Shown here piece after piece: positions 8,680-17,733 of a stretch of DNA of 64,000 bases (its first letter is position 1; each line of letters starts with the position of its first letter). Below the pieces are notes generated by a model. The model searched no databases and had not been told where the DNA came from. It saw only the letters and a program-made list of their open reading frames with translations. Origin of the DNA: Cryptosporangium arvum DSM 44712 (GTDB taxonomy: Bacteria > Actinomycetota > Actinomycetes > Mycobacteriales > Cryptosporangiaceae); the NCBI RefSeq assembly GCF_000585375.1, contig NZ_KK073874.1:5476067-5540066 (forward strand), read 5' to 3'. The translations under genes were made by a program, and so were the position numbers.

Positions 8680-9707
8680 CCGACGACCCGCTCGACCGGC
8701 TGATCCGCGACGCCGACCCCTACCGACCCGTCGCCGGTGAGCGGCTCGACGGGGCCGCGGAGGAACTTCTGGAGGAGATCGTGTCGGATCGAACCGTCCG
8801 GACCCGGCCCGCGCGGCGGCGGTTCGGGCCGCTGATCGGCGCCGGGGTCGCAGCGGCCGCGCTCGTCGGCGTCGTCGCGCTCACCGGCACGGACGCCCCG
8901 GAGCCCGCCGGCCGGCCGAGCGACGCCACGACGGTGACCTACTCGGCGCTGGCGTTGAAGGCGGCCGAGGAGAACCCGCGGCTGCTGATCGACGAGCCCG
9001 GCTGGACCGCGACCTACGTCAACGGCTTCGCCGCGAAGGAAGGGTCGATCACCTGGTCGAAGCAGGGCCGCGAGGTCGAGTTCACCTGGCGACCGGCGCA
9101 GTACTACGACTCCTACCAGCGGGACCGCGCGGACGTCAGCGCCGCGCAACCGGTCACGGTGGCCGGGCGGAGCGGGCAGCTGTTCACGTACGCCGCGAAC
9201 GACTTCGCGGTGATGCTCCCGCCCAGCGGGTCGTCGTTCGTCGAGATGCGCGCCAGCGGTCCGTGGACGCGGGACACGTTCTCGGCGACGCTCGCGCACG
9301 TGGTCCAGGTCGGCGTTTCGCGGTGGTTGGCGGCGTTGCCGCCGGAGGTCGTGACGCCCGACCGGATCAGCGCGCGGGCCGAGGAGGTGCTGGCCGGGGT
9401 GCCGCTGCCGCCGGGGTTCGACCGGGCGGCGCTCGCCGGCCTCGGGACGAACGACGCGTACCAGTTCGGGGCGCAGGTGGCGTCCCGGGTCGGGTGCGGG
9501 TGGATCGCGGAGTGGGAGCGGGCCACCGGGGCCGGTGACACCGCGGCCGTCGCGCGTGCCGCCGACGCGTTGCGGGGCAGCCACGGGTGGAAGTTCCTGA
9601 ACGACATGAACGCCGCCGGTGACTACCCGGAGGTGTTCTGGGAGATCGCCGACGAGGTCGTCGGGGGCTCGGTGCCCGAGGGGTACCGCGACTCGCTGGG
9701 CTGCTGA
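8676..9707 (+). CDS. Single-pass membrane protein, probable anti-sigma partner
   Basis: A 343-residue protein with about 50 cytoplasmic residues (MTDDPLDRLIRDADPYRP...), an Arg-rich stop sequence, one transmembrane helix (about residues 52-70), then a large outer domain. The ATGA overlap with the ECF sigma gene and this topology suggest an anti-sigma factor or sensor. The N-terminal segment lacks the HxxxCxxC zinc motif of ZAS anti-sigma factors, so it would be a non-ZAS type. The outer domain matches no family I recognise. Confidence 0.65.
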   Translation: MTDDPLDRLIRDADPYRPVAGERLDGAAEELLEEIVSDRTVRTRPARRRFGPLIGAGVAAAALVGVVALTGTDAPEPAGRPSDATTVTYSALALKAAEENPRLLIDEPGWTATYVNGFAAKEGSITWSKQGREVEFTWRPAQYYDSYQRDRADVSAAQPVTVAGRSGQLFTYAANDFAVMLPPSGSSFVEMRASGPWTRDTFSATLAHVVQVGVSRWLAALPPEVVTPDRISARAEEVLAGVPLPPGFDRAALAGLGTNDAYQFGAQVASRVGCGWIAEWERATGAGDTAAVARAADALRGSHGWKFLNDMNAAGDYPEVFWEIADEVVGGSVPEGYRDSLGC

Positions 9708-9712
9708 TCCGC

Positions 9713-9748
9713 GGGGCCGCGCCCGGCCGATCGGCTGGGCGCGGCCCC
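9713..9748. terminator. 12-bp perfect hairpin between convergent operons
   Basis: GGGGCCGCGCCC at 9713-9724 pairs perfectly with GGGCGCGGCCCC at 9737-9748. The 12-nt loop contains the further palindrome GCCGATCGGC. It sits in the 46-bp gap between the convergent anti-sigma-like gene (stop at 9707) and coxG (stop at 9754), as expected for a bidirectional terminator. There is no T-tract. Confidence 0.75.
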
Positions 9749-9753
9749 GGGGC

Positions 9754-10566
9754 TCAGCCTGATCGGCGGCGCAGCAGGCGGAACAGCACCGCGAGCGCCA
9801 CGACCACGGCCAGCGCCGGCTTCCAGTAGGCGCGGGCCAGCACCGGCAGCACGGTCGCCCCGAGGTCCAGGGCCTCCGGCTGCGGCGGAGCGGGCCGCAC
9901 CGCCCGGGCCGGCGACTGCGACGCAGCCGCGGCCGGTGCGGCCGGTGCGGCCGCGGGTGCCGCCGCCGCCGGTGCAGCCGCGGGTGCCGCCGCCGCCGAT
10001 CCGCCCCCGGCCGACACCGGGCCGTCCGACACCGGGCCGTCCGGCGCGGCACCGGCCGGGGCGCTCGGCGCGGACGACCCGGAGACCGGCGAAGCCGCCG
10101 GCTCCGGGGGCTCGTCGGCCTCGGGCCCGAGTTGCCGGCCCAGGCACTCGACGAACTGCCCCAGCAGCTTGTCGGACACGTCCTGGATCAGGCCGCGCCC
10201 GAACTGCGCCGGTTTCCCGGTGATGGCCAGGTCGGTCACCACCTCGACGTCGGTGCCGCCGCCCTCGGCCTCGGCCATCCGCAGCGTCGCGGTGGCCGAT
10301 GCCGTGCCGTTGCCCCGTTTGTCCCGTCCCTTCGCTTCCACGACGAGCGTGTGCTTGCTCTCGTCACGCTGGGAGAACGAGCCGCTCCCGTTGTAGACGA
10401 GCGCGATCGGCCCGAGCTTCACCTTGCACGAGCCGGTGAACTCGTCCCCGTCGACCGACGTCACCTGCGCGCCGGGGAAGCACGTGGCCACTTCGGACAC
10501 GTTCTGGAAGTGCGCCCAGGCCTCGTCGATCCCGGCGGGGACGTGGAAGTGGTGGGTCAGGTCCAT
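9754..10566 (-). CDS. coxG: CoxG-type SRPBCC protein with C-terminal membrane anchor
   Basis: A 270-residue protein. Residues 1-145 form a CoxG-type SRPBCC domain (PAGIDEAWAHFQNV, CFPGAQV, LAITGKPAQFGRGLI). A long low-complexity linker of Ala-Pro-Gly-Ser follows, encoded by near-repeated GCCGCCGCC/GGTGC units around 9930-10010. One transmembrane helix and a basic tail RLLRRRSG end the protein. In carboxidotrophs CoxG is thought to recruit CO dehydrogenase to the inner face of the membrane, which fits the tail anchor. It is last in the operon, 4 bp after coxM. Confidence 0.85.
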   Translation of the reverse strand: MDLTHHFHVPAGIDEAWAHFQNVSEVATCFPGAQVTSVDGDEFTGSCKVKLGPIALVYNGSGSFSQRDESKHTLVVEAKGRDKRGNGTASATATLRMAEAEGGGTDVEVVTDLAITGKPAQFGRGLIQDVSDKLLGQFVECLGRQLGPEADEPPEPAASPVSGSSAPSAPAGAAPDGPVSDGPVSAGGGSAAAAPAAAPAAAAPAAAPAAPAAAASQSPARAVRPAPPQPEALDLGATVLPVLARAYWKPALAVVVALAVLFRLLRRRSG

Positions 10567-10570
10567 CCGG

Positions 10571-11425
10571 TCACGCTCCCGCGGCGGCCAGCACAGCTCG
10601 CCTCGTGAGTACCCGCGCCAGGTGCTTGCGATACTCGGCGTCGCCGTTGAGATCCGACGGCGGGCTGGTGCCCTCCGCGGCCTGCTCGGCCGCCGCGCCC
10701 ACCGCCTCGGCGGTGACCGCCGCTCCGGCCAGCGCGGACTCCACCGCGGACGCCCGCAGGGGCGTCGACCCCATGTTCGCCAGCGCGATCTTCGCTTCCT
10801 CGATGACGCCACCGGAGACCCGCACGGTCGCGGCCACCGCGACGATCGGCCACTGGTGCGCGATCCGCACGAACTTCGCGTGGTGGGCGCCCCAGCCGGT
10901 GTGCTTCGGGATCCGCACCTCGGTGAGGATCTCGTCGTCACCGATCGCGGTCTCGAACAGGCCGGTGAAGAACTCGGCGGCGGGTACCGTCCGGGTGCCG
11001 CCCGGCCCCGCGACGACGAACTCCCCGCCCAGCGCGAGCACCGGTCCGCCCAGGTCACCGGCCGGGTCGGCGTGGGCAAGCGCCCCGCCGAACGTTCCCC
11101 GGTGCCGGATCTGGGCGTCGGCCAGGTGCTCCACGGCCTTGCTGACGAGCCCCGCGTGTTCGGCCACCAGCGGGTCGGCGCCGACGACCGAGTGTTCGGT
11201 CATCGCCCCGATCACGATCGCGTCGCCCTCGTCGCGGACCCCGCGCAGCGACGGGATCTTGCCGAGGTCGATGAGCACCTCGGGAGCGTTCAGGCGCATC
11301 CGCAGGACCGGCAGCAGGCTCTGACCGCCGGCCAGGATCTTCGCGTCGTCGCCGTGCTGGGAGAGCGCGGCGACCGCTTCCTCCAGCGTGGCCGGTGCCA
11401 GGTAGTCGAACTGAACCGGAATCAC
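10571..11425 (-). CDS. coxM: Molybdenum hydroxylase medium (FAD) subunit, CoxM-like
   Basis: A 284-residue FAD-binding subunit of the xanthine dehydrogenase/CO dehydrogenase family. Family motifs are AGGQSLLPVLRMRL near residues 31-44 and the second FAD motif TFGGALAHADPAGD. It carries electrons from the 2Fe-2S subunit to FAD and then to an acceptor. The start is a GTG overlapping the coxL stop as GTGA. An in-frame region upstream belongs to the antisense of coxL and is excluded. The length matches the family (about 285). Confidence 0.9.
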   Translation of the reverse strand: MIPVQFDYLAPATLEEAVAALSQHGDDAKILAGGQSLLPVLRMRLNAPEVLIDLGKIPSLRGVRDEGDAIVIGAMTEHSVVGADPLVAEHAGLVSKAVEHLADAQIRHRGTFGGALAHADPAGDLGGPVLALGGEFVVAGPGGTRTVPAAEFFTGLFETAIGDDEILTEVRIPKHTGWGAHHAKFVRIAHQWPIVAVAATVRVSGGVIEEAKIALANMGSTPLRASAVESALAGAAVTAEAVGAAAEQAAEGTSPPSDLNGDAEYRKHLARVLTRRAVLAAAGA

Positions 11426-13875
11426 TGGTCCACCCCTTCGGAAGCGTCGAAGTGCGGTGCCGCGGCTTCGACGGTCGGCGTGTGGGCCGACGCGCCGTTG
11501 ATCGCCTTCCACACCCGCTCCGGCGTGCACGGCATCTGGATGTCGTGCACCCCGAGATGGCGCACGGCGTCGACCACCGCGTTCACCACCGCGGGCGTCG
11601 ACGCGATCGTCCCGGCCTCGCCCACGCCCTTGGTGCCGAGCGTGTTGCTGGTCGCCGGCGTGATCGTGTGGTCGATGTCGAACGTGATCGTGTCCGCCGC
11701 GGTCGGCAGCAGGTAGTCGACGAACGAGCCGCTGACGAGCGTCCCGGCCTCGTCGTACACCGCCTCCTCCCAGAGCGCCTGGGCGATGCCCTGCACGAGC
11801 CCGCCGTGCACCTGCCCGGCGACGATCAGCGGGTTGATCACGGTGCCGATGTCGTCGCACGCGACGTACTTACGCATCTTCAGCGCACCGGTCTCGGTGT
11901 CGACCTCGATCGCGCACAGGTGGGTGCCGTGCGGGAAGCTGAAGTTGACCGGGTCGTAGGTCGCGTCGGAGTCCAGCGAGGGCTCGACGCCGTCCGGGAG
12001 GTTGTGCGCGGCGAACGTCGCCAGCGCCACCTCGGCGATCGAGACACCCTGGTCGGTGCCGCGGACCGAGAACCGGCCGCCGGTGAACTCCAGGTCGTCG
12101 GCCGAGGCCTCCAGCAGGTGCGCCGCGACGACCTTCGCCTTCTCGATCACCTTGTCGGCCGCGCGGACCACGGCCTCGCCGCCCACCACCAGCGACCGGG
12201 ACCCGTAGGTGTCCAGCCCGCGGTGCGAGATCTGGGTGTCGCCGTGCAGCACCTCGATGTCGTCGAACGGCACCCCGAGACGGTCGGCGACGATCTGGCT
12301 GAACGCCGTCTCGTGGCCCTGCCCGTGCGGCGAGGCGCCGGTGACCACCTCCACCTTGCCGGTCGCGAGCATCCGCACCGACGCGTGTTCCCAGCCCCCG
12401 GCGCCGTAGTCGAGCGACCCCAGCACCCGGGAGGGTGCGAGCCCGCACATCTCGGTGAACGTCGAGATGCCGATGCCGAGCTGGACGGGGTCGTTCGACT
12501 CGCGTCGCTTGGCCTGTTCGGCACGTAGCTCGTCGTAGCCGAACATCTCCTTCGCGCGTGCGGTCGCGGCCTCGTAGTTGCCCGAGTCGTAGGTCAGCCC
12601 GGCCACCGTGGTGAACGGGAACTCCTCGTGGGTGATCCAGTTCTTCTCCCGGATCGCCAGCGGGTCGACGCCCACCTCGGCGGCGAGCTCGTCCATGATC
12701 CGCTCGATGCCGAACGTGGCCTCCGGGCGGCCGGCGCCGCGGTAGGCGTCGGTCCAGGTCTTGTTCGTGAGCACGGTCTGGCACGCGAAGTGGTACGCGG
12801 GGAACTTGTAGATCGCGTTGAACATGAACGCGCCCAGCACCGGCACGCCGCCGCCGACCAGCGCGACGTAGGAGCCGAGGTCGGCGAGCAGCTCGACCTT
12901 CAGCCCGGTCACGGTGCCGTCCGCGGTCGCCGCGAGCGTCAGCTTCTGCCACTGGTCGCGGCCGTGGTGGCCGGCGACGAGCGACTCCGAGCGCGTCTCG
13001 GTGTACTTCACCGGCTTGCCGAGCCGCCGGGCCAGCAGGAACGTGATGAACTCCTCCGGCGTCGACTGCAGCTTGCCGCCGAAGCCGCCGCCGACGTCGG
13101 GCGCGATCACCCGGACCTTCGACTCGGAGATGCCGGTCACCGCGGCCAGCAGGAACCGCAGGATGTGCGGGATCTGGGTGGCCGACCACATCGTGACCTG
13201 CTCGCCGGTGGGGTCGACGACGACCGACCGGGGCTCCATGAACGCCGGGATAAGCCGCTGCTGGCGGTACTCCCGCTCGAGCACGATGCCGCCGTCGCGG
13301 GCCGCGGCGATCGCGGCCTCCACGTCACCGCCGGTTCCGGCGGTGGCCGAGTCGAACACCCAGAGCGCCGACTTGTTCGTGCCGAGGTCGGGGTGGGCGA
13401 GGACGGCACCGTCCTCCACGGCCGCACGGAGGTCGAGCGCGGCCGGCAGCTCCTCGTACTCGACGTCGACGAGCTCGGCGGCGTCGCGGGCCGCCGCGGC
13501 CGTCCGGGCCGCCACGACCGCGACGACCTCGCCGGCGAACGTGGCCCGGTCGACCGCGATCGGCGGGTGCACCGGGGTGACCTGGTCGGGGGTGATCGGC
13601 CACGCGTTGGGCAGGCCGCCCTGCTCCTCGGCCACGTCCCGCCCGGTGATCACGCTGACGACGTTCGGCGCCCCGGCCGCCTCCGACGTGTCGACCGAGA
13701 CGATCCGCGCGTGCGCGAACGGCGAGCGCACCATCGCCAGGTGCAGCATGCCGGGCAGCACGATGTTGTCGGTCCAGCGGGTACGGCCGGTGATCAGCCG
13801 CTGGTCTTCCTTCCGGCGCCGGTCACGTCCGATCTCGGCGGCGGGGGTGCTCGGGCGCTCCTCGACGGCGGTCAC
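11422..13875 (-). CDS. coxL: Molybdenum hydroxylase large subunit, form II CoxL-like
   Basis: An 817-residue large subunit binding the molybdopterin cytosine dinucleotide cofactor. GGGFGGK, the active-site loop AYRGAGR (residues 377-383), [11 protein letters not shown] and the C-terminal KGVGEAG with its catalytic Glu are present. True CO dehydrogenases (form I) carry AYxCSFR with a cysteine bound to Cu-S-Mo. This protein has the form II loop without that cysteine, so its substrate may not be CO. The start is GTG, overlapping the coxS stop. The length is normal for the family. Confidence 0.88.
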   Translation of the reverse strand: MTAVEERPSTPAAEIGRDRRRKEDQRLITGRTRWTDNIVLPGMLHLAMVRSPFAHARIVSVDTSEAAGAPNVVSVITGRDVAEEQGGLPNAWPITPDQVTPVHPPIAVDRATFAGEVVAVVAARTAAAARDAAELVDVEYEELPAALDLRAAVEDGAVLAHPDLGTNKSALWVFDSATAGTGGDVEAAIAAARDGGIVLEREYRQQRLIPAFMEPRSVVVDPTGEQVTMWSATQIPHILRFLLAAVTGISESKVRVIAPDVGGGFGGKLQSTPEEFITFLLARRLGKPVKYTETRSESLVAGHHGRDQWQKLTLAATADGTVTGLKVELLADLGSYVALVGGGVPVLGAFMFNAIYKFPAYHFACQTVLTNKTWTDAYRGAGRPEATFGIERIMDELAAEVGVDPLAIREKNWITHEEFPFTTVAGLTYDSGNYEAATARAKEMFGYDELRAEQAKRRESNDPVQLGIGISTFTEMCGLAPSRVLGSLDYGAGGWEHASVRMLATGKVEVVTGASPHGQGHETAFSQIVADRLGVPFDDIEVLHGDTQISHRGLDTYGSRSLVVGGEAVVRAADKVIEKAKVVAAHLLEASADDLEFTGGRFSVRGTDQGVSIAEVALATFAAHNLPDGVEPSLDSDATYDPVNFSFPHGTHLCAIEVDTETGALKMRKYVACDDIGTVINPLIVAGQVHGGLVQGIAQALWEEAVYDEAGTLVSGSFVDYLLPTAADTITFDIDHTITPATSNTLGTKGVGEAGTIASTPAVVNAVVDAVRHLGVHDIQMPCTPERVWKAINGASAHTPTVEAAAPHFDASEGVDQ

Positions 13876-14345
13876 TTGTCACCACCGCCGTTGTCCGCCG
13901 CGTACTGCACGGCCTTCACGATGTTGTGGTAACCGGTGCAGCGGCAGAGGTTGCCCTCCAGCCCGAGGCGGATGTCCTCCTCGGTGGGGTTCGGGTTCTC
14001 ACGCAGCAGGTCCACCGACTGCATGATCATTCCGGGCGTGCAGTAGCCGCACTGCAGGCCGTGGCACTCGCGGAAGGCCTCCTGGACCGGGTGCAGGCGC
14101 CCGTTCGTCGCCAGCCCCTCGATCGTCGTCACCTCGGAGCCGTCGGCCTGCACCGCGAGCACGTTGCAGGACTTCACGCTGCGGCCGTCGAGGTGGACCG
14201 TGCAGGCACCGCAGTTGCTCGTGTCGCAGCCGATGACGGTGCCGGTCTTGCCTAGCTGTTCGCGCAGGTAGTGCACCAGCAACGTACGGGGTTCGACATC
14301 GTCCGACACGTTCTGGCCGTCGACTTTGAGGCTGATCCGAGTCAT
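13872..14345 (-). CDS. coxS: Molybdenum hydroxylase small 2Fe-2S subunit, CoxS-like
   Basis: A 157-residue iron-sulfur subunit with two 2Fe-2S sites. The N-terminal plant-type ferredoxin cluster is in [12 protein letters not shown] and a downstream Cys. The C-terminal four-helix cluster is in CGYCTPGM and CRCTGY. It passes electrons from the molybdenum site of CoxL to the FAD of CoxM. The ATG at 14345 follows GGGAGCT. It is first of the tightly overlapping coxS-coxL-coxM-coxG set. Together these subunits would form the usual hexamer (LMS)2. Confidence 0.92.
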   Translation of the reverse strand: MTRISLKVDGQNVSDDVEPRTLLVHYLREQLGKTGTVIGCDTSNCGACTVHLDGRSVKSCNVLAVQADGSEVTTIEGLATNGRLHPVQEAFRECHGLQCGYCTPGMIMQSVDLLRENPNPTEEDIRLGLEGNLCRCTGYHNIVKAVQYAADNGGGDK

Positions 14346-14420
14346 CTGGAGAGCTCCCTCGGGTGTGGTGCGCATCACCCTAGGCACCGCGCGGTTGGCG
14401 GAAGGTTGGTAACAGTGTGA

Positions 14421-15647
14421 CTACCGGCTCGCGACCGCCTGCCGCGCCTTGAGCAGCGGAATCGCCGGGTGCGGCGGCTCGAGCCGGTGCAGGCACGCGT
14501 CGACGACCTCCTGGTCGTAGGGCGCGAGCTCCTCGCTGTAGCGCAGCACGGCGTCGGGGCGCGGATCGGCGAGCAGGGCCTCGCGCAACGCGACCGCGAC
14601 GTAGTCGGCGAGCTCGGAGAGCGCCGGGGAGTTCGTCCCCGGCAGCAGGTCTCCTCCGTACGCGTCGACGGCGGCCGAGACGTGGCCGGCGCGGATCAGC
14701 GAGAGCACGTGCTGGACGTCGGTCGCGGCCGGCATGAGCAGCCGGTACGGCCGGGACGCCAGCTGGCCGCCGAGCGCCCGGCGCAGGTGGCTGACCTCGG
14801 ACTTCAGCGTCGAGAACGTGACGGCCTGGTCGCCGTAGACCATCGCGTGCAGCTGTTCGAGCGAGAGCCCCTCGGGGTGCAGGGCCAGCAGCGCGAGCAC
14901 CTCGGTCTGGCGGCGGTTGAGCAGGAGCCGGTAGCCGTCGAGCCGGGTCTCGGCCGTGCCGAGCAGGGTCATGACCAGGCCGGGATCGTCGGTCTCGGGC
15001 TGCGCGGTCGGGTGCGACACCGAGTACGGGATGGCGGTCTCGATCAGCCGGGCCATCACCCGCGCGGTGGCCAGCCCGATCGGGTGCGTGCGGTCCCAGC
15101 TCGTCGAGAGGTCGAGCACCCCGAGCCGGCGGCCGGTGACCGGGTCGTGCACCGGCGCCGCCCAGCACACCCAGTCGGCGATCGTGCGCGCGTAGTGCTC
15201 GGCGCTGAACACCATCGACGGCGCGTCCATGCGGTTGGCCAGGTCGAGCGCGTTGGTGCCGACCGACTCGTCGTCCCAGCGGGCGCCGCGGACGAACGCC
15301 ACCTGCTCGGCCTTGTTGCGCATGACCCGGCCACCGTAGGTCCACAGGATGCGGGTGTCGGCGTCGGTCACCGCGATCACCAGGTCGCCGTCCTCGGCGG
15401 TGCGGCGCAGCTCCGACTCGACCGACTCGACCGCGGCCTGCAGCGGCGTGTCCTGCCAGACCGCGTCGGTCTCGGACTCGTCGGTCATCGGCGCGGACTC
15501 GACCTCGGTGGAGACCTGGGCCTGCTGCGAGCGACCCCAGCTCAGCAGGATCTCCGGGCGCACTTCGGCCGCGACGTCACCGTGCTCGGTGAACATCGTC
15601 CATGCGCACATGGCTTCCACCCGGCGCGCCTGCAGGTCGTCTGCCAT
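14421..15647 (-). CDS. GAF-domain regulator with C-terminal winged helix
   Basis: A 408-residue regulator. The first 220 residues resemble the sensor part of AcoR-type regulators: RPEILLSWGRSQ, then a GAF-like segment with DESVGTNALDLANR and GRRLGVLDLSTSWDRTHP. The sigma54 AAA+ domain of AcoR is missing. A winged-helix-like segment follows at about 245-315 (RRQTEVLALLALHPEGLSLE, FSTLKSEVSHLRRALGG). It lies between coxE and coxS on the same strand, 36 and 75 bp from its neighbours, so it may sense a ligand and control the cox genes. That role is inferred from position. Confidence 0.75.
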   Translation of the reverse strand: MADDLQARRVEAMCAWTMFTEHGDVAAEVRPEILLSWGRSQQAQVSTEVESAPMTDESETDAVWQDTPLQAAVESVESELRRTAEDGDLVIAVTDADTRILWTYGGRVMRNKAEQVAFVRGARWDDESVGTNALDLANRMDAPSMVFSAEHYARTIADWVCWAAPVHDPVTGRRLGVLDLSTSWDRTHPIGLATARVMARLIETAIPYSVSHPTAQPETDDPGLVMTLLGTAETRLDGYRLLLNRRQTEVLALLALHPEGLSLEQLHAMVYGDQAVTFSTLKSEVSHLRRALGGQLASRPYRLLMPAATDVQHVLSLIRAGHVSAAVDAYGGDLLPGTNSPALSELADYVAVALREALLADPRPDAVLRYSEELAPYDQEVVDACLHRLEPPHPAIPLLKARQAVASR

Positions 15648-15683
15648 CCGGAACTCCAGTGTCCGCAGATCGGCCCACCGTAA

Positions 15684-16823
15684 CTACGCGCGCGCGACGA
15701 CGTCCAGCAACTCGGCGAACGCGGCCAGTGAGTGGCCGGCGACGAAGTCGTCGACATGTGGCAAAGCCGCTTGAATGCCCCCTTGGACCGGGGCGTAGCG
15801 CGGCTTGCCCCGGTGCGGGTTGACCCAGACGACCCGGTGCGCGATCCGGCGCAGCCGCGCCATCTGCTCACCGAGCAGCGCCGCGTCGCCCCGCTCCCAG
15901 CCGTCGGAGAACACGACGACGACCGCGCCCCTGGCCACTCCCCGGCGCCCCCAGCGGTCGAGGAACACCTTCAGCGTCTCGCCCAGCCGGGTGCCGCCGG
16001 ACCAGTCCGGCACGGCCTCCCCGGCGGCGATCAGCGCCCGCTCGGCGTCGCGGGCACGCATCGCCCTGGTCAGCCGGGTCAGCCTGGTGCCGAGCGTGAA
16101 CGTGTCGACCCCGGGGCCGCCGGTGCCGATGCGGTGGGCCAGGCGCAGCAGGGCGTCGGCGTAGGCGTTCATCGAGCCGGACACGTCGACGAGCAGCACC
16201 ACCGGGCGCGGCCGGAGGGCGCGGCGGCGCCACTCGAGCTCGGCCGGCTCGCCCATCCGGCGCAGGCTGGAGCGCAGCGTGCGTGACGCGTCGAGGCTGC
16301 CGCGGTGCCAGGGACGCAGCCGCCCGGAACGGCGCACCGGCAGCCGGACGTCGAGCGTCGCGAACATCGCGGCCAAGCGAGCCTTCTCGTTGGCGCTGAG
16401 CAGCGCGATGTCCCGGTTGCGGAGCACCTCGGCGGCGCTGGCCTTCGCCTGCACGACGTCCTCGTCGGCGGCGTCGCCGGCACCCGCGGACTCGTTCTCG
16501 GGCAACGGCGAGTACGACGTGGTGGCGCTGGGCGGGGCCTGGCGACGCCGGGGCAGGCCGGCGCGGGGGTCGAAGTAGGCCTCGTAGACCTGGTCGTAGC
16601 GCTCGAGGTCGGCCGGGGAGCCGCAGAGTGTCGCCCGGCCGGCGTAGTAGGTGGCCCGCGCCTCCCCGGCCCCGGCCAGCGACGCGGCCTCGAGGAACGC
16701 CGACGCCCGGTCGTGGGTGACCGGCACCCCGGCGGCCCGGAGCGCGACCGTGAAGCCGAGCAGGATCTCGTCGGCGTCCCGTGGCGTCGTGGCCAGATCG
16801 GCGATCGCCGACAACTCCGTCAT
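15684..16823 (-). CDS. coxE: CoxE-like VWA-domain protein
   Basis: A 379-residue protein with a C-terminal von Willebrand A domain. The MIDAS motif DVSGSM is present, followed by SGGTRLGETL and VVVFSDGWERGD. CoxE and its partner CoxD act in maturation of the copper-sulfur-molybdenum centre of CO dehydrogenase; homologues occur with form II loci too. The start ATG overlaps the coxD stop as ATGA. Open frame upstream of this ATG is the antisense of coxD and is excluded. Confidence 0.88.
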   Translation of the reverse strand: MTELSAIADLATTPRDADEILLGFTVALRAAGVPVTHDRASAFLEAASLAGAGEARATYYAGRATLCGSPADLERYDQVYEAYFDPRAGLPRRRQAPPSATTSYSPLPENESAGAGDAADEDVVQAKASAAEVLRNRDIALLSANEKARLAAMFATLDVRLPVRRSGRLRPWHRGSLDASRTLRSSLRRMGEPAELEWRRRALRPRPVVLLVDVSGSMNAYADALLRLAHRIGTGGPGVDTFTLGTRLTRLTRAMRARDAERALIAAGEAVPDWSGGTRLGETLKVFLDRWGRRGVARGAVVVVFSDGWERGDAALLGEQMARLRRIAHRVVWVNPHRGKPRYAPVQGGIQAALPHVDDFVAGHSLAAFAELLDVVARA

Positions 16824-17689
16824 GCCGCGAGCAGGCGGTCCAGCGCGTGGCGCACCTTCTCGGCGTCCTCGCGGTACTTCACCAGCGCGCCGAGCGTGCT
16901 CGCCGCGGCCTCGAGGTCGAGCGTGGCGACGCCGAGCAGGTGCAGGGCGCGGGCCCAGTCGAGCGTCTCGGCCACGCCGGGCGGCTTCTGCAGATCGATC
17001 TCGCGCAGGGCCTGCACGACGGTGACCACCTGGCGGTTGAGCGCGGCCGAGACCTCCGGCGCCCGCGAGCGGACGATCTCGATCTCCCGGTCCATGCCCG
17101 GGTGGTCGATCCAGTGGTAGAGACAGCGCCGCTTGAGCGCGTCGTGCAGTTCCCGGGTGCGGTTGGACGTCAGCAGCACGATCGGCGGCGTCTCGGCGGT
17201 GACCGTGCCGAACTCCGGGATGCTCACCTGATAGGTGGAGAGCACCTCGAGCAGGAACGCCTCGAACTCGTCGTCGGCACGGTCGATCTCGTCGACGAGC
17301 AGCACGGCCGGCGCAGCGCGCAGCGCGGCCAGCACCGGACGGGCCAGCAGGAAACGCTCGTCGTAGAGCGACTTCTCGGCCTGCTCGGCGTCGACGCCGC
17401 CGGAGGCCTCGAGCGTGCGCAGGTGCAGGATCTGCCGGGGGAAGTCCCAGTCGTAGAGCGCCTGAGTGGCGTCGATGCCCTCGTAGCACTGCAGCCGGAT
17501 CAGCGGCAGCGCGAGCGTCCGGGCGATCGCCTCGGCCAGCGCGGTCTTGCCGGTGCCCGGTTCGCCCTCCAGCAGCAGGGGCCGCCGCATCCCGAGCGCC
17601 AGGAACGTGACGGTGGCCAGGGCATCGTCGCACAGGTAGCCGGTCTCGCCGAGGCGGGCGGAGATGTCAGCGGCCGAACGGAGCTCCAT
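16820..17689 (-). CDS. coxD: CoxD-like MoxR-family AAA+ ATPase
   Basis: A 289-residue MoxR-family AAA+ ATPase. Walker A is LLEGEPGTGKTALAEAIA, Walker B LLVDEIDRADDEFEAFLLE, sensor 1 PIVLLTSNRTREL, and the arginine-finger region ALKRRCLYHWIDHP. MoxR ATPases work with VWA proteins, here the adjacent CoxE, as chaperones for metal-cofactor insertion. It is first in the cox cluster. A normal CoxD is about 290-300 residues, so the gene is complete. Confidence 0.9.
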   Translation of the reverse strand: MELRSAADISARLGETGYLCDDALATVTFLALGMRRPLLLEGEPGTGKTALAEAIARTLALPLIRLQCYEGIDATQALYDWDFPRQILHLRTLEASGGVDAEQAEKSLYDERFLLARPVLAALRAAPAVLLVDEIDRADDEFEAFLLEVLSTYQVSIPEFGTVTAETPPIVLLTSNRTRELHDALKRRCLYHWIDHPGMDREIEIVRSRAPEVSAALNRQVVTVVQALREIDLQKPPGVAETLDWARALHLLGVATLDLEAAASTLGALVKYREDAEKVRHALDRLLAA

Positions 17690-17733
17690 GCTCCGAAGGC
17701 TACGTGGCGCGACGTTGGCCCGCGGTTGGCCGG

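Noticed and set aside
12727-12747. The large subunit as a bona fide form I CO dehydrogenase
   Set aside because: The active-site loop reads AYRGAGR, which lacks the cysteine of AYxCSFR.
15684-17633. A 649-residue fused CoxD-CoxE-like protein on the minus strand
   Set aside because: The upper part of that frame is antisense-like and out of frame with the real AAA+ gene. The two genes overlap by ATGA with separate starts.
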